NCBI GenBank assembly: GCA_020055845.1
Contig: JAGVIV010000029.1
Coordinates: forward strand, 1 to 36,092
Direction: 5' to 3'
Length of the DNA: 36,092 nt
From: Betaproteobacteria bacterium
GTDB taxonomy: Bacteria; Pseudomonadota; Gammaproteobacteria; Burkholderiales; Gallionellaceae
Shown here: positions 9,007-20,500 of the stretch, piece by piece
Layout: each line of letters begins with the position of its first letter
Numbering within the stretch: the stretch's first letter is position 1
Notes under the pieces: model-generated
Told to the model about the DNA's origin: nothing
The model's database searches: none
Seen by the model: only the letters and a program-made list of their open reading frames with translations
Made by a program: the position numbers and the translations under genes

Positions 9007-9203
9007 AACAGCAGCCGCCATCCGCTCAAAACATAGCGCTCCAACACGAACAACACGCCGAACAGCAACAAAATGACAGCGCTGAAACGCATCGTCTGCC
9101 AGGCGAATTGCACATAACGCCGCTGGCCGGCAAACAGATACAGGGCCGCAAACAGGACAAGGAGCAAGGCCACCAATATCAGCAATAAACGCAGCAGCAA
9201 CAT
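9003..9203 (-). CDS. Small two-helix inner membrane protein, unknown function
   Basis: A 66-residue protein with two hydrophobic helices: residues 2-24 (LLLRLLLILVALLLVLFAALYLF) and about 38-58 (FSAVILLLFGVLFVLERYVL), joined by a short polar loop with GQRRYVQFAWQT. I place the start at 9203 because AGGGAGGC lies just before this ATG and the remaining frame is all membrane protein; a longer open frame to 9275 runs into lpxC coding. It follows lpxC by 16 bases and may be co-transcribed with it. I do not recognise a named family. Confidence 0.7.
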   Translation of the reverse strand: MLLLRLLLILVALLLVLFAALYLFAGQRRYVQFAWQTMRFSAVILLLFGVLFVLERYVLSGWRLLF

Positions 9204-9219
9204 ACGCCTCCCTAGCAGA

Positions 9220-10131
9220 TTAAGCGGCTTGCAGTTGCAGACGCAGGAAATCCGGCGCCTCTTCCTCTTTGTCAAAGGTTACGAATTCCCAGGCGGACTC
9301 GTCTGCCAGCATGCTGCGCAACAGTGCATTGTTCAGCGCATGGCCGGATTTATAGCCGGTGAACGCACCGATCAGCGGATGCCCCAGCAGGTATAAATCA
9401 CCGATGGCATCCAGCACCTTGTGCTTGACGAACTCGTCCTCAAAACGCAGCCCGTCAGGATTAATCACGCGGTACTCGTCCATCACGATGGCATTGTCCA
9501 GATTGCCGCCCAGCGCCAACCCCTGCGAACGCATGTACTCGACATCCTGCATAAAACCAAAGGTACGGGCGCGGCTCACTTCTTTGATATAGGAATTTTC
9601 ACCCAGATCCACCGTTACGTTCTGTTTGGTGTTGGCGAATACAGGATGGGAAAAATTGATCGTGAAGTTCAGTTTATAGCCGTTAAACGGGTCGAAACGC
9701 ACCCATTTATCGCCCTCCCTGACCTCCACTGTCTTTTTGACGCGGATGAATTTCTTGGCCGCGGCCAGCTCAACAACGCCGGCCGACTGCAACAGAAAGA
9801 CGAACGTCCCCGCACTGCCGTCCATGATAGGCAACTCGGAACTGCTCAGCTCCACAATGACATTGTCTATTCCCAAGCCGGCCAAAGCCGACATCAGATG
9901 CTCGACCGTGGCGACTCTCGCGCCGTTTGCCTCCAAGCAGGTGGACAAACGCGTGTCGTGCACGGCATGGGCTTCAGCGGGGATATCCACGGGCGGCACC
10001 AAATCAACGCGACGAAACACGATGCCGCTATTGGCGGAAGCCGGGCGCAAAGTCAGGTAGACCTTCTCTCCCGTGTGCAACCCGACACCCGTTGCCTGCA
10101 CCATCGTTTTTAACGTGCGTTGCTTGACCAT
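9220..10131 (-). CDS. lpxC: UDP-3-O-acyl-N-acetylglucosamine deacetylase LpxC
   Basis: The committed zinc-dependent step of lipid A synthesis: removal of the acetyl group from UDP-3-O-acyl-GlcNAc. The 303-residue length is normal. Zinc and catalytic residues are in place: Glu77-His78 in [10 protein letters not shown], His237 and Asp241 in [15 protein letters not shown], and His264 in KSGHALNN. The N-terminal motif VGLHTG is present at about residues 16-21. The end LRLQLQAA differs from the E. coli tail, so FtsH-type degradation cannot be assumed. It lies just past ftsZ, as in many proteobacteria, but a repeat-filled gap of 141 bases separates them. Confidence 0.98.
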   Translation of the reverse strand: MVKQRTLKTMVQATGVGLHTGEKVYLTLRPASANSGIVFRRVDLVPPVDIPAEAHAVHDTRLSTCLEANGARVATVEHLMSALAGLGIDNVIVELSSSELPIMDGSAGTFVFLLQSAGVVELAAAKKFIRVKKTVEVREGDKWVRFDPFNGYKLNFTINFSHPVFANTKQNVTVDLGENSYIKEVSRARTFGFMQDVEYMRSQGLALGGNLDNAIVMDEYRVINPDGLRFEDEFVKHKVLDAIGDLYLLGHPLIGAFTGYKSGHALNNALLRSMLADESAWEFVTFDKEEEAPDFLRLQLQAA

Positions 10132-10196
10132 TTTCCCTCTGATTTCATGAACAAAAACCTACTTCCAAAGCAGCAGTTTAACATAGCCCAAAGGCA

Positions 10197-10269
10197 GGAT
10201 TGAGGAGCGTGGATTGAGGATTGAGCACACACCGCCCAGCCTTTCGCTCAACCCTCAGTCCTCAGTCCT
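10197..10269. repeat. Inverted pair of ATTGAGGATTGAG repeats between ftsZ and lpxC
   Basis: The left half (10197-10225) holds three copies of GGATTGAG-type units; the right half (10247-10269) holds the inverted version CTCAACCCTCAGTCCTCAG. The two can pair imperfectly into a stem. The same unit, CTCAATCCTCAATCCT, occurs inside ddlB (14394-14420) and murF (22734-22762). It may act as a weak barrier to transcription between ftsZ and lpxC, but no T-run follows. Confidence 0.7.
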
Positions 10270-10272
10270 AGC

Positions 10273-11433
10273 TTAGTCCGCCTGTTTGCGCAGGAAAGAG
10301 GGAATGTCCAAAGTTTCCACACCGGACTGCTTCATGGCTTCTACCGTTGCTTCACGATGACGCCCGGTGCGCATCACAGCAGGCATATCCAGCTCGTGAT
10401 AATCGACCGAAGGAACGTCGTGAGTACCGGTGCGCAACTGAATTTGCGGAACCAGCATTGGCTTCGGCTGTTTCTTCTGAGCCACGGAACCCAAGCCCGT
10501 CGCCACAATCGTCACACGCAATTCGTCGCCCATGGATTCATCGAACACGGACCCCACGATCACAGTCGCTTCCGAAGCCGCAAACTGGAAGCAATTCATG
10601 ACTTCGTGCAACTCTTCCAAAGTGAGACTGCTGCTGGAAGTGATATTCACCAGCACACCGCGCGCACCGGACAGATCCACATCATCCAGCAGCGGGCTGG
10701 CAATCGCCTGCTCGGCCGCTTTTTTGGCACGATTCTCACCGGTTGCAGTCGCGGCACCCATCATCGCCATACCGTTCTCGGACATCAGCGTGCATACGTC
10801 GGCGAAGTCCACGTTGACCATACCGGGTACGTTAATCACTTCGGCGATACCGGCAACGGCACCTTGCAACACACCGTTCGCGGCCTTGAATGCGGCCGGC
10901 AAAGTGGTCTTACCGCCCAGCACTTCCATCAGCTTGGCGTTCGGCACAATGATCAGCGAGTCAACATAAGTTGCCAGCTCTTCGATACCGCTTTGCGCCA
11001 GCGTCATGCGCTTGCCTTCGAACACGAAGGGCTTGGTCACTACCGCCACGGTAAGGATACCCATCTCCTTGGCCACTTGCGCCACCACCGGAGCCGCACC
11101 CGTGCCAGTACCGCCGCCCATACCGGCGGTGATGAACACCATGTTCGCACCACGGATGATTTCGGCGATACGCTCTCTATCCTCTTCCGCTGCCGCTTGA
11201 CCGACTTCAGGCTTGGCACCCGCCCCCAGACCCTTGGTCAAAGCGGAACCAATTTGCAACTGCATGCGTGCCTTGCTGCGTTTAAGCGCCTGCGCATCGG
11301 TGTTGATGGCGATGAACTCGACCCCCTGCACACCTTGCTCGATCATGTGATCGACCGCATTGCCGCCGCAGCCGCCCACACCGATCACTTTGATTACTGC
11401 CCCTTGTGGCTGTGCATCCATTAGTTCAAACAT
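10273..11433 (-). CDS. ftsZ: Cell division GTPase FtsZ
   Basis: The tubulin-like GTPase that forms the Z-ring at mid-cell. The product has 386 residues from the ATG at 11433, which has AAGGAG at the right distance; ten further codons upstream lack support. N-terminal GTPase features are [12 protein letters not shown], the tubulin signature GGGTGTG at residues 106-112, and NVDFADV. A variable linker precedes the conserved C-terminal peptide [12 protein letters not shown], which binds FtsA and ZipA-type partners. It is the last dcw gene, 87 bases after ftsA. Confidence 0.99.
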   Translation of the reverse strand: MFELMDAQPQGAVIKVIGVGGCGGNAVDHMIEQGVQGVEFIAINTDAQALKRSKARMQLQIGSALTKGLGAGAKPEVGQAAAEEDRERIAEIIRGANMVFITAGMGGGTGTGAAPVVAQVAKEMGILTVAVVTKPFVFEGKRMTLAQSGIEELATYVDSLIIVPNAKLMEVLGGKTTLPAAFKAANGVLQGAVAGIAEVINVPGMVNVDFADVCTLMSENGMAMMGAATATGENRAKKAAEQAIASPLLDDVDLSGARGVLVNITSSSSLTLEELHEVMNCFQFAASEATVIVGSVFDESMGDELRVTIVATGLGSVAQKKQPKPMLVPQIQLRTGTHDVPSVDYHELDMPAVMRTGRHREATVEAMKQSGVETLDIPSFLRKQAD

Positions 11434-11520
11434 CGTTTTCTCCTTATCTAAATTACAAACCAATACCCCGAAACCCGAACTGCAAATACCGCTTTAACCC
11501 TGTACCACTTAATTGCCGAA

Positions 11521-12756
11521 TCAAAAATTCCCCTGAAACCATTCTTTCATGCGCCCCATCACGTCTTTAAACGAGCCTGACTGCAAACGCGTCACCTCGT
11601 GTTTCTGCTGCTGTTCCAATCCGTACAAGAGCAAGCCCACGCCGGTGGCGAAGCGCGGTGTCTTCACCACATCGGACAAGCCACCGACATAACGCGGCAG
11701 ACCCAACCTGACCGGTAGATGGAACACCTCTTCCGCAAGCTCGACCATGCCGCTCATGGCACTGCTGCCGCCGGTCAATACGATGCCGGACGACATCAAA
11801 TCCTCGAAACCGCTGCGCCGCAATTCGGCCTGCACCAGCGAATACAACTCTTCCACACGCGGCTCGATGACATCCGCCAGCGTCTGGCGCGACAAGGTGC
11901 GCGCACCGCGCTCCCCCACTCCCGGCACTTCGATGGGCGCATCGTCGGCCAGCTGGCGCAAGGCGCAACCGTATTTAATTTTGATGTCTTCGGCATCTTT
12001 GGTCGGCGTGCGCAAAGCCATCGCTATATCATTGGTGATCTGGTCGCCCGCGATGGGGATGACCGCGGTATGGCGTATCGCGCCACCGGTGAAAATTGCC
12101 ACGTCGGTCGTGCCGCCGCCTATGTCCACCAGACACACGCCCAGATCTTTTTCGTCATCCGCGAGCACCGCACGGCTCGATGCCAACGGCTGCAATATCA
12201 TCTGGTTCATTTCCAAACCGCAGCGATGCACGCACTTGAGGATGTTCTGCACCGCCGCCACCGCGCCGGTGACGATGTGCACTTCGACTTCCAGACGCAT
12301 GCCGCTCATGCCCAGTGGTTTCTTGATTCCTTCCTGCCCGTCGATGCTGAATTCCTGTTCGAGAATGTGCAGCATCTGCTGGTCGCCCGGCAGGCTGATC
12401 GAGCTCGCCGTCTCCACCACGCGGTCAATGTCGGCCTGCATCACCTCTTTGTCTTTGATCTTGACCATGCCATTGGCGTTTGAGCTGCGGATATGGCCGC
12501 CCGCGATGCCGGTATACACTTCGCGTATCTTGCAATCCGCCATCAGCTCGGCATCTCCCAGAGAGCGTTGTATCGCCGCCACCGTGGCATCGATGTTCAC
12601 CACCATGCCCTTTTTCATGCCGGAAGATTCGTGCATGCCCACCCCGATCACCTCCAGAGTACCTTCCGGTTTGACCTCGGCCACGATGGTGACGATCTTC
12701 GATGTTCCGATATCCAAACCAACGATCAAGTCTTTGACTTCCCTGTTTTTGCTCAT
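11521..12756 (-). CDS. ftsA: Cell division protein FtsA
   Basis: The actin-like protein that tethers FtsZ filaments to the membrane and helps activate septal wall synthesis. The 411 residues carry phosphate 1 motif VGLDIGTSKI at about 13-22, phosphate 2 motif LVDIGGGTTDVAIF in the centre, and the adenosine motif IVLTGGSSAM. The C-terminal amphipathic helix VMGRMKEWFQGNF is the expected membrane-targeting sequence. The ATG has AGGGGA upstream. It follows ftsQ by 12 bases. Confidence 0.98.
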   Translation of the reverse strand: MSKNREVKDLIVGLDIGTSKIVTIVAEVKPEGTLEVIGVGMHESSGMKKGMVVNIDATVAAIQRSLGDAELMADCKIREVYTGIAGGHIRSSNANGMVKIKDKEVMQADIDRVVETASSISLPGDQQMLHILEQEFSIDGQEGIKKPLGMSGMRLEVEVHIVTGAVAAVQNILKCVHRCGLEMNQMILQPLASSRAVLADDEKDLGVCLVDIGGGTTDVAIFTGGAIRHTAVIPIAGDQITNDIAMALRTPTKDAEDIKIKYGCALRQLADDAPIEVPGVGERGARTLSRQTLADVIEPRVEELYSLVQAELRRSGFEDLMSSGIVLTGGSSAMSGMVELAEEVFHLPVRLGLPRYVGGLSDVVKTPRFATGVGLLLYGLEQQQKHEVTRLQSGSFKDVMGRMKEWFQGNF

Positions 12757-12768
12757 CGTATCTATCCC

Positions 12769-13506
12769 CTAAACCTTATTTCCCGAAATCCGTTTGCTCT
12801 GCACCTCAGCCCCGCCCGGCAGATAGGCGGAAAAGCCGTTGCGGTAACGCAAATCCACATGTTTCACCGTATTCGCCAGCGTGGCTAGACTGTACGGATA
12901 CACCGCAACGAAACGTTCCATACGTTGCCGCATCTGCTCGCGACCGAGCTCCAGCACCATGCCGTCGCTCAGCCGCACCTGCCATGCGAAACGCGGCGAC
13001 AGACTGAGTTGCACAATCTGCTGCTGCAGCGGCTGCAACACCGCGCTCAGTTCGCCGTACAGTCCCGCCACCTGGGCCGAAGTGTCGGACTGACCGACAA
13101 AGTCAGGCAACTGCTGCGTGCTTTCCGCCGTGAATATCTCGCCGTGGGTATTCACCAAAGCCACGCTGTTCCAGCGCGCCAGTGCCACATGCTCCTCCAC
13201 TTCCACTTCCAGACTCCACGGAAACTTTCTGCGCACGCTCACTTTGCGCACCCACGGCAGCTGCTCGAACGCGCGCCGTGTACGGTTGATGTCCACCGTA
13301 AAAAAATTCCCCTGTATCTGCTCATGCACCACGCGCTCAAGCATCTCCTGCGACACTTGTTTGGGCGCACTGCTCAGCTCCACCGCATTCAGCGGAAACA
13401 CCGGCAGATGCAGCACAAAACGCACTGCGCCGTACAGCAGCAGCAACAGGCTCAGGCCGAACAACAGATTCGCGGCGAGGCGCAACAGTGCCGGGTTATC
13501 CCACAT
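12769..13506 (-). CDS. ftsQ: Cell division protein FtsQ
   Basis: A bitopic divisome protein linking FtsA/FtsZ to FtsL, FtsB and FtsI. It has 245 residues, a short cytoplasmic part, one membrane helix at about residues 10-33, then a POTRA domain beginning near FPLNAVEL and continuing through [28 protein letters not shown], and a beta domain. Its first codons overlap the end of ddlB by 11 bases, so translation is probably coupled. Confidence 0.96.
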   Translation of the reverse strand: MWDNPALLRLAANLLFGLSLLLLLYGAVRFVLHLPVFPLNAVELSSAPKQVSQEMLERVVHEQIQGNFFTVDINRTRRAFEQLPWVRKVSVRRKFPWSLEVEVEEHVALARWNSVALVNTHGEIFTAESTQQLPDFVGQSDTSAQVAGLYGELSAVLQPLQQQIVQLSLSPRFAWQVRLSDGMVLELGREQMRQRMERFVAVYPYSLATLANTVKHVDLRYRNGFSAYLPGGAEVQSKRISGNKV

Positions 13507-14440
13507 GCGCCGCCTCTAATATCCGCAGCACCAATTGCTCGAAACTGATCCCCGCCTGCCGCGCCGCCATCGGCACCAGACTATGGTCGGTCATCCCCGG
13601 CGATGTGTTCATCTCCAGAAAATACGGCTGTCCGCTCTTGTCAATAATCAGATCGACCCTAGCCCAGCCGCGGCAGCCCAGTACATCGAAAGAACGCAGC
13701 ACGATGTCCGCGAACTGACGCTCCATCTCCGCCGGCAAGCCCGGACAGGTGTAACGCGTATCGTCGGCCAGATACTTGGCGTCGTAGTCGTAAAATTCGT
13801 GCGGGGTCTCTATGCGTATCGACGGCAATACCTTGCCGTTCACAATCGGGAACTGCACCTCCTGCCCGTCCACAAAACGCTCCACCAGCACCAGGCTGTC
13901 ATAGCGCGCGGCCAACTCATACGCCGCCTTCAAGTCACCCGCCTGTTTCACCTTGCTGATGCCGACGCTGGAGCCTTCATTGGCCGGTTTCACGAACAGC
14001 GGCAAACCCAAACGTTGCACCACCGCGTTCCAGTCGCTGTCCGCGTTAAGCAACTCAAAATCGGGAATCGGCAAACCCGCCGCTTTCCACACCAGCTTGG
14101 TGCGCCACTTGTCCATGGATACCGCAGAGGCCATCACACCGCTGCCGGTGTAGGGGATGCCCAACAATTCCAGCGCGCCCTGTACCGTGCCATCCTCACC
14201 GAAACGGCCGTGCAAGGCGATGAACGCGCGCTCGAAGCCCTCCTTCTTCAAATCCGACAGATCGCGCTCCTTGGGATCAAAGGCATGCGCATCCACACCG
14301 CTCCGTTTCAATCCGGCCAATACCGCGGCACCGCTCTTGAGAGACACTTCCCGCTCCGCCGAACGTCCGCCGAACAACACCGCGACTTTGCCGAAAGATT
14401 GAGGGTTGAGGATTGAAGGTTTAGTTGTCACTGCGTTCAT
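13496..14440 (-). CDS. ddlB: D-alanine--D-alanine ligase
   Basis: Makes D-Ala-D-Ala for MurF using ATP, an ATP-grasp enzyme. The 314 residues show [19 protein letters not shown] near 19-37, [41 protein letters not shown] and the C-terminal [22 protein letters not shown]. The first 15 residues ([15 protein letters not shown]) are not part of the usual fold and are largely encoded by a dispersed repeat (14394-14420). The only available ATG is upstream of it, so the repeat is translated. It overlaps murB by ATGA. Confidence 0.97.
   Translation of the reverse strand: MNAVTTKPSILNPQSFGKVAVLFGGRSAEREVSLKSGAAVLAGLKRSGVDAHAFDPKERDLSDLKKEGFERAFIALHGRFGEDGTVQGALELLGIPYTGSGVMASAVSMDKWRTKLVWKAAGLPIPDFELLNADSDWNAVVQRLGLPLFVKPANEGSSVGISKVKQAGDLKAAYELAARYDSLVLVERFVDGQEVQFPIVNGKVLPSIRIETPHEFYDYDAKYLADDTRYTCPGLPAEMERQFADIVLRSFDVLGCRGWARVDLIIDKSGQPYFLEMNTSPGMTDHSLVPMAARQAGISFEQLVLRILEAAHVG
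14394..14420. repeat. TTCAATCCTCAACCCTCAATC repeat inside ddlB 5' end
   Basis: On the coding strand this reads as CCTTCAATCCTCAACCCTC plus AATCTT, encoding PSILNPQS. It matches the repeat units at 10197-10269 and 22734-22762 and sits where the DdlB N-terminus would normally begin, adding codons in frame. Confidence 0.7.
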
Positions 14441-15351
14441 TTCATGTCACCAATAATTCTTACTTCGGGATGCAGCTCAATACCCGTCTGCTGCAATACC
14501 GTTGCCTGCACCGCGTTAATCAAATTTTCAATATCCGCCGCCGTCGCATCGCCGGTGTTGACGATGAAATTGGCATGCTTAGCCGACACCTGCGCACCGC
14601 CTATACTTTTGCCTTTCAAACCGCATCCCTCGATCAGCTTGGCCGCGTGTCCGCCCTCGGGATTGCGGAATACCGAACCCGCATTCGGCTGTTGCAATGG
14701 CTGGCTCGCGCTGCGCTTCTCCATGAGCAGCTTGATTTCCCGGCGCGCGGCATCGACATCTCCGGTCTCCAGTTGCAACCATGCGGCGGCGAAAAATTCT
14801 TCGCTCGTATTTCTTAACGCCACATGCCGATAAGCGATTTCATATTCACCCGCATTGCGCTCCAGCAATTCGCCGCCGCGCGTCAGCACCTGCACACGCT
14901 GCACTTTTTGCCATGTCTCGCTGCCATAACAACCCGCGTTCATCGCCAACATGCCACCCAGCGTGCCGGGGATGCCGACAAAAAATTCCGCGCCGCAAAA
15001 CTGATTCGCCGCCGCGAAACGTGCCAACTTGGCACCAGCCACTCCCGCCTGAACGTAGATGAGGTTCCCGTCCATGCGCAACTCGTTCAACGCGCCGTGC
15101 ATTAGCAGCACCGTGCCGCGAAAGCCGCCGTCGCGCACCAACAGATTGCTGCCCAGTCCCACGGCAAGCAGCGCTTCGCCCTCCGGCAACTGCCGCAGGA
15201 ACACTTGCAGATCGGCAAGATCGGCAGGGCGATACATGCGCTGTGCTTTGCCGCCCGCGCGCCAGCTGGTATGAAGGCGCATATCGGCATCGAAGCTCAA
15301 TTCGCCCCGCAGCGCCTCTGTCTTGAACTGTGCCGGTTCGCTCATATTCAT
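14437..15351 (-). CDS. murB: UDP-N-acetylenolpyruvoylglucosamine reductase MurB
   Basis: FAD- and NADPH-dependent reduction of UDP-GlcNAc-enolpyruvate to UDP-MurNAc. The 304-residue protein shows the FAD-binding segment [37 protein letters not shown], the catalytic serine region [11 protein letters not shown] and the final glutamate in [10 protein letters not shown]. It overlaps murC upstream and ddlB downstream by ATGA junctions, so the three are translationally coupled. Confidence 0.97.
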   Translation of the reverse strand: MNMSEPAQFKTEALRGELSFDADMRLHTSWRAGGKAQRMYRPADLADLQVFLRQLPEGEALLAVGLGSNLLVRDGGFRGTVLLMHGALNELRMDGNLIYVQAGVAGAKLARFAAANQFCGAEFFVGIPGTLGGMLAMNAGCYGSETWQKVQRVQVLTRGGELLERNAGEYEIAYRHVALRNTSEEFFAAAWLQLETGDVDAARREIKLLMEKRSASQPLQQPNAGSVFRNPEGGHAAKLIEGCGLKGKSIGGAQVSAKHANFIVNTGDATAADIENLINAVQATVLQQTGIELHPEVRIIGDMK

Positions 15352-16748
15352 TTGTTCGTTATCTGCTTTACTGAATTCGGCACGCCGCCTATGGAACCCG
15401 CGCCCATGGTCAACACCACATCGCCGTCGCGCGCTATCTGCATGATGGTTTGCGGCATGTCGGCAATTTTCTCGACGAACACGACTTCGCTCTGCCCCGC
15501 CACGCGCAGGGCATGCATCAGGGCACGCCCGTCCGCGGCCACAATCGCTGCCTCGCCTGCCGCGTAAATCTCTGCCAGCGCCAGCACATCCACACCGGAC
15601 ATCACCTGCACAAAATCCTCGAACAGGTCGCGCGTGCGTGTATAGCGATGCGGCTGAAACGCCAGCACCAAACGTTTGTCCGGAAACGCGCCGCGTACGG
15701 CTGCCAGCGTGGCTTTCATCTCAACCGGATGATGTCCGTAATCGTCGATCAAAGTGAAGGAGCCACCGCTCGCCAAGGGGATCTCGCCATAACGCTGCAT
15801 GCGCCGTCCCACCCCCTGGAACTCCGCCAGCGCCGCCACGATGGCATCTCCTGCCACGCCGACTTCGAGTGCGACAGCAATCGCAGCGAGGGAATTCAGC
15901 ACGTTGTGCAAACCGGCCAGATTGAGCGTGACATCCAGATCGAGCGGCACGCTGTTGTGACGGCACAGTGCGGTAAAGCGCATCTTGCCGCCTTCGTGCC
16001 GTACATTCACCGCGCGTATCTGTGCATCCTCGCCGAAACCGTAGGTGGTCACCGGCTTGCTGATGCGCGGCAAAATATCGCGCACATTCTCGTCATCCAC
16101 ACACAATATGGCGCGACCGTAGAACGGCAAGCGCTCGATGAAATCGACGAAGGCCTGTTTCAACTTATTGAAGTCGTGCCCGTAAGTCTCCATGTGGTCG
16201 GCATCGATGTTGGTGACAACGGCCAGTATCGGCGTGAGATACAGGAAGGACGCGTCGGACTCGTCCGCTTCGGCCACGATGAATTCGCCCGTACCGAGGC
16301 GCGCATTTGCGCCGCTGCTATTGAGCCGGCCACCGATCACAAAGGTCGGGTCGTAGCCGCCCTTGGCCAGCACGCTGGTCACCAGCGAAGTAGTGGTGGT
16401 CTTGCCGTGCGTGCCCGCCACGGCGATGCCTTGGCGCAAGCGCATCAACTCCGCCAGCATCACTGCGCGCGGCACCACGGGAATGTGCTGTTCGCGGGCC
16501 GCCAGCACTTCCGGGTTGTCCGCTTTAACTGCGGTGGAGGTCACCACGGCATCCGCATCTTGCAGATTCTTGCTGTCGTGCCCGTAATGAATGGTCGCGC
16601 CCAAAGTTTGCAGGCGCTGCGTGACCGCGCTTTCCGCCAGATCGGAACCGCTCACCTTAAAACCCAGATTGAGCAACACCTCGGCGATACCGTTCATACC
16701 GGAACCGCCGATGCCTACAAAGTGAATGTTTTTGATCTTGTGTTTCAT
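15348..16748 (-). CDS. murC: UDP-N-acetylmuramate--L-alanine ligase MurC
   Basis: Adds L-Ala to UDP-MurNAc with ATP in the cytoplasm. It has 466 residues from the ATG at 16748, beginning [18 protein letters not shown]. The frame is open 11 codons further, but those ([11 protein letters not shown]) are translated repeat, and AAGGGG stands before the ATG chosen. The P-loop is [11 protein letters not shown], and downstream [10 protein letters not shown] and DDYGHHPVE are typical. It is separated from murG by a 142-base gap filled with a palindromic repeat, unusual in this otherwise overlapping cluster. Confidence 0.97.
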   Translation of the reverse strand: MKHKIKNIHFVGIGGSGMNGIAEVLLNLGFKVSGSDLAESAVTQRLQTLGATIHYGHDSKNLQDADAVVTSTAVKADNPEVLAAREQHIPVVPRAVMLAELMRLRQGIAVAGTHGKTTTTSLVTSVLAKGGYDPTFVIGGRLNSSGANARLGTGEFIVAEADESDASFLYLTPILAVVTNIDADHMETYGHDFNKLKQAFVDFIERLPFYGRAILCVDDENVRDILPRISKPVTTYGFGEDAQIRAVNVRHEGGKMRFTALCRHNSVPLDLDVTLNLAGLHNVLNSLAAIAVALEVGVAGDAIVAALAEFQGVGRRMQRYGEIPLASGGSFTLIDDYGHHPVEMKATLAAVRGAFPDKRLVLAFQPHRYTRTRDLFEDFVQVMSGVDVLALAEIYAAGEAAIVAADGRALMHALRVAGQSEVVFVEKIADMPQTIMQIARDGDVVLTMGAGSIGGVPNSVKQITNK

Positions 16749-16759
16749 ACAACCCCTTG

Positions 16760-16879
16760 CACCACAGAGACACAGAGACACAGAGAAAATCTACCCCGAT
16801 TGCTTTCACAGACACGCCACTCGCAAGCAATAGCGCCCTTGGCTTTTGCCTTCCTCTGTGTCTCTGTGTCTCTGTGGTG
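16760..16879. repeat. Palindromic dispersed repeat, CACCACAGAGACACAGAG family, copy 2, between murG and murC
   Basis: Perfect 26-base inverted arms at 16760-16785 and 16854-16879 surround about 68 bases of unrelated centre. It is the same family as 2401-2491. The left arm ends 12 bases before the murC start. In RNA it would form a long stem within the dcw transcript. Confidence 0.88.
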
Positions 16880-16890
16880 AATTGTTTTTC

Positions 16891-17955
16891 TCATTCCGCC
16901 AGCTCCATACATACCTTCGCCACCGCCTGTGTGGCATCCGGCTTCGCCAAACTGCGTGCGGCTTGCGCCATCGCCAGCAATTTTTCACGGCTCGTTTCGC
17001 GCAACAGTTGCGCCAATTTTTCCGCGCTCAATTCTTTTTGCGGCAGCAACACCGCCGCGCCGTGCTCGCTTAAAAAGCGCGCGTTGTGCGTCTGGTGATC
17101 GTCCACCGCATGCGGGAACGGGATTAGCACACTGGCCGCCCCCGCCGCCGCCAGTTCGGCAATCGTCAGCGCGCCCGCACGGCAAATCACCAGATCGGCT
17201 TTGGCATACTGCTGCGCCATGTCATTGAGGAACGGCCTGACATCGGCGCTCATACCCGACTGCGCATACAGTTGCTGCACCGTCTCGAAATGTTTCTTGC
17301 CAGTCTGGTGCAGGACATTAGGGCGTTCCTGTTCGCTCAATAAGGCCAACGCTTTCGGCAAAGCTTCGTTGAGCGCCTGTGCGCCCAGACTGCCGCCCAC
17401 CACCAGCACGTTCAGTTTGCCGCTACGTCCTGCGAAACGCGCCTGCGGCTCGGGCAGTGCGGCGATGTCGGCGCGCACCGGATTGCCGCACCACTCGGTT
17501 TTGTTGAGTACATTGGGGAAGCCGCTCAACACGCGCGTGGAAATTTTCGCCAACACTTTGTTGCTCAATCCCGCTATCGAATTCTGCTCATGGATCACCA
17601 GTGGACGGCGCAAAATCGCCGCCATCAATCCGCCCGGCATAGTGATATAGCCACCCATGCCCAGCACCACATCGGGACGCTGGCGGAATATCGCATCCGC
17701 GCTCTGACCCAAGGCACGCAACAAAGTGAACGGCAGCGTCAGCAAACGCAGCAGCCCTTTGCCGCGCACACCGGAAAAATTCACCCAAGCCATTTCATAA
17801 CCGTGCTTGGGCACCAGCTCCGCTTCCATGCTGTTCGGCACACCCAGCCACACCACACGCCAACCCTGCGCATGCAAAGCATCGGCGACCGCCAGCCCGG
17901 GATAAATATGCCCGCCGGTGCCCCCTGCCATGATGAGGATGGTGCGCTTACTCAT
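16891..17955 (-). CDS. murG: Undecaprenyldiphospho-muramoylpentapeptide beta-N-acetylglucosaminyltransferase MurG
   Basis: Transfers GlcNAc from UDP-GlcNAc to lipid I on the inner face of the membrane, giving lipid II. The 354 residues show the N-terminal glycine loop [17 protein letters not shown] at about 9-25, the second loop [25 protein letters not shown], the third loop [12 protein letters not shown] and the UDP-binding [11 protein letters not shown]. Its ATG overlaps the ftsW stop by 4 bases. Confidence 0.98.
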   Translation of the reverse strand: MSKRTILIMAGGTGGHIYPGLAVADALHAQGWRVVWLGVPNSMEAELVPKHGYEMAWVNFSGVRGKGLLRLLTLPFTLLRALGQSADAIFRQRPDVVLGMGGYITMPGGLMAAILRRPLVIHEQNSIAGLSNKVLAKISTRVLSGFPNVLNKTEWCGNPVRADIAALPEPQARFAGRSGKLNVLVVGGSLGAQALNEALPKALALLSEQERPNVLHQTGKKHFETVQQLYAQSGMSADVRPFLNDMAQQYAKADLVICRAGALTIAELAAAGAASVLIPFPHAVDDHQTHNARFLSEHGAAVLLPQKELSAEKLAQLLRETSREKLLAMAQAARSLAKPDATQAVAKVCMELAE

Positions 17956-19115
17956 ATCGGCAGCCCCCGCGCAACACGTCTGTTTTCATAATCAATCCTG
18001 AGCAGTACCGCGATCGCCACACAATTCACCACCACGCCGCTGCCGCCGAAGCTCAGAAACGGCAAGGTCAGCCCCTTGGTGGGCAACACACCCATGTTCA
18101 CGCCGATGTTGATCATCGCCTGCACGCCCAGCCACACTGCGATGCCCTGCGCCACCAGCGCGGCAAACAATCTGTCTTCCATGGCGGCTTGGCGACCGAT
18201 GGCGAAAGCGCGCACGATCAACCACGCAAACAACAAAATCACGGCTGCCACACCAAAAAATCCCAGCTCTTCGGCAATCACCGCCAGCAGAAAATCGGTA
18301 TGCGCCTCCGGCAGATAAAATAATTTCTCCACACTGGCACCCAGCCCCACGCCCAGCCATTCGCCGCGCCCGAAAGCGATCAGCGCATGACTCAATTGAT
18401 AGCCCTTGCCGTAAGGGTCGGACCACGGATCCATGAAGCCGATGACGCGCTGCATACGATAGGGCGAGGACAAAATCAGCGCGGCAAACGCCAGCGGCAG
18501 CGCCAGCGCCAGACCGCCGAATATTTTGAGATTGAAGCCGCCCAGCCACAGCGTGCACATCGCAATCGCGCAGATCACCACGAACGCACCCATATCCGGC
18601 TCCAGCAACAGCAGCGTGCCGACCAGCGCCATCACACCGAACATCGGGAAGAAGGCTTTGCTCAAACTGTCTTTTACCGCCCCTTTGCGCACGGTGTAGT
18701 CGGCCGCATACAACACGGCAAACAATTTCATCAACTCGGACGGCTGCAGATTGATTACGAACAGCGACAGCCAGCGCCGGCTGCCGTTGACGGACTTGCC
18801 CACGCCGGGAATCAGCACCAGCAGCAGCAACACCACGCCGAACAAAAACAGATAGGGAGCCAGTTTCTGCCAAGTCTGGGTCGGCACCTGAAACACCACG
18901 ATGCCCGCGAACAGACCGACCAAAATAAATATCGTGTGGCGCATAAGGTAATAGGCAGCCTGATACCCGGTGAATCTGCCCGCCTCGGCCGTCGCGATGG
19001 ATGCGGAGTACACCATCACCAGCCCGATAGACAGCAAAGCCGCGATGATCCAGGTCAGCACAGTGTCGTAGTCCGCCATCACACGGCGCGGGTTGCTGAG
19101 CATGGCTAGCGTCAT
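17952..19115 (-). CDS. ftsW: Septal peptidoglycan glycosyltransferase FtsW
   Basis: A SEDA-family polymerase that works with FtsI at the septum. The 387 residues form about ten membrane helices. Family motifs are visible: NGSRRWL near 118-124 and [10 protein letters not shown], then [21 protein letters not shown] with GEWLG before it, and [12 protein letters not shown] close to the C-terminus. Coupled by ATGA overlaps to murD and murG. Confidence 0.97.
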   Translation of the reverse strand: MTLAMLSNPRRVMADYDTVLTWIIAALLSIGLVMVYSASIATAEAGRFTGYQAAYYLMRHTIFILVGLFAGIVVFQVPTQTWQKLAPYLFLFGVVLLLLVLIPGVGKSVNGSRRWLSLFVINLQPSELMKLFAVLYAADYTVRKGAVKDSLSKAFFPMFGVMALVGTLLLLEPDMGAFVVICAIAMCTLWLGGFNLKIFGGLALALPLAFAALILSSPYRMQRVIGFMDPWSDPYGKGYQLSHALIAFGRGEWLGVGLGASVEKLFYLPEAHTDFLLAVIAEELGFFGVAAVILLFAWLIVRAFAIGRQAAMEDRLFAALVAQGIAVWLGVQAMINIGVNMGVLPTKGLTLPFLSFGGSGVVVNCVAIAVLLRIDYENRRVARGLPI

Positions 19116-20500
19116 GCATCCCCCTTGGCAAGCTCATGCACGGCCGCGATGAACACTTCCGCGCGATGCTGGTAATTCCTGAACATATCAAAACTGGCGC
19201 AAGCGGGGGACAGCAACACCGCATCGCCCGTCTGTGCTTCAGCGGCAGCAATACGCACCGCCTCCTGCAAATCTCCCGCGTGCATCAGCGGCACACCACA
19301 TTCGCTCAACACGCTGGCAATCTTGTCCGCATCGCGTCCGATCAGCACCGCCACGCGCGCGTGCAAAGCCACGACGGACTGCAAGGGCGTGAAATCCTGT
19401 CCCTTGCCGTCCCCGCCCAAAATAATCACTGCGGGACGGCCCAGCCCTTTGAGCGCAGCTTCGGTCGCGCCGACATTGGTTCCCTTGGAATCGTCGTAAT
19501 AGACCACACCGTTAATTTCGGCCACTTTCTCGACACGGTGCGGCAAACCTTTGAACGCGCGCAGCCCGTTCAACAGCGGTGCCATGGGCAAACCGACGGC
19601 GCGGCACAAAGAGATGGCCGCCAGTGCATTGGAAATATTGTGCGCGCCCGCCACTTGCAACTCGCTCGCCTTCATCAGACGGCGCGTTCCTTCCACCAGC
19701 CACAGCTCGTCGTCTTCGCTTTCGACACCCAGATCGTTCTTGCCCAGCGCCGGTGTTTCCAGACCGAAAGTCTGGATGAGACGATCGCGCAGACCCATCG
19801 CCATACTTTCAGTGTCGTCGCGGTTCAGCACTTGCACACCGCTGTGCCGCTCGCAACGGAAGACACGCGCCTTGGTCGCGATGTAGTCGGCCATATCCGC
19901 ATACCTGTCCAGATGATCCTCGCTGATATTGAGCATCGTGGCGGCATCCGCACTCAGGGTATAGGTCGTCTCCAGCTGAAAGCTCGACAACTCCAACACC
20001 CACACATCGGGATGTTTACCCTGGCGCTGTATCAGCACGTCAAGCACCGCAGGCGAGATGTTTCCCGCCATCTCTGTATCCAGACCCGCGGCACGGCACA
20101 TCGCGCCCACCATGCTGGTGACCGTGGTTTTGCCGTTCACGCCGGTGACCGCGATGATCTTGGGCGGATTTTCCTGCGGCAGCGCCTGCGCGAACAACTC
20201 GATGTCGCCGACTACCGGGATGCCGCGCTTGAGCGCTTTCTGCACCAAAGGATCGGCCATCGGCACGCCCGGACTGATGGCCAGCAGCTCAATTCCGTCC
20301 AGCAGTTCGCTGCGGAACACTCCGCAACGCGCCTCAACCTGCGGATAATTCGCCTGCAGCGTCGCAAGTGAAGGCGGCACATTGCGGCTATCCGCGATAC
20401 GCACCTTGGCGCCGTACACCAGCATCCAGCGCACGAGCGACAACCCGGTCTCACCCAGACCGAGTATCAGCACCGATTTGTCTTTCAATTGCAGTTTCAT
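19112..20500 (-). CDS. murD: UDP-N-acetylmuramoylalanine--D-glutamate ligase MurD
   Basis: Adds D-Glu to UDP-MurNAc-L-Ala. It has 462 residues, with N-terminal [15 protein letters not shown], the P-loop [15 protein letters not shown] at about 128-142, the central [11 protein letters not shown], and [13 protein letters not shown] in the C-terminal region. ATGA overlaps join it to mraY and ftsW. Confidence 0.97.
   Translation of the reverse strand: MKLQLKDKSVLILGLGETGLSLVRWMLVYGAKVRIADSRNVPPSLATLQANYPQVEARCGVFRSELLDGIELLAISPGVPMADPLVQKALKRGIPVVGDIELFAQALPQENPPKIIAVTGVNGKTTVTSMVGAMCRAAGLDTEMAGNISPAVLDVLIQRQGKHPDVWVLELSSFQLETTYTLSADAATMLNISEDHLDRYADMADYIATKARVFRCERHSGVQVLNRDDTESMAMGLRDRLIQTFGLETPALGKNDLGVESEDDELWLVEGTRRLMKASELQVAGAHNISNALAAISLCRAVGLPMAPLLNGLRAFKGLPHRVEKVAEINGVVYYDDSKGTNVGATEAALKGLGRPAVIILGGDGKGQDFTPLQSVVALHARVAVLIGRDADKIASVLSECGVPLMHAGDLQEAVRIAAAEAQTGDAVLLSPACASFDMFRNYQHRAEVFIAAVHELAKGDA

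Noticed and set aside
16760-16879. Possible CRISPR or tandem repeat because of the repeated ACAGAGAC units
   Set aside because: The units are short and contiguous and form an inverted pair, with no regular spacers or cas genes.
15450-16880. Long plus-strand open frame antisense to murC, and similar ones antisense to ftsI, ftsZ and ftsW
   Set aside because: All are shadows of well-identified minus-strand genes with intact motifs; compositions are unlike real proteins.
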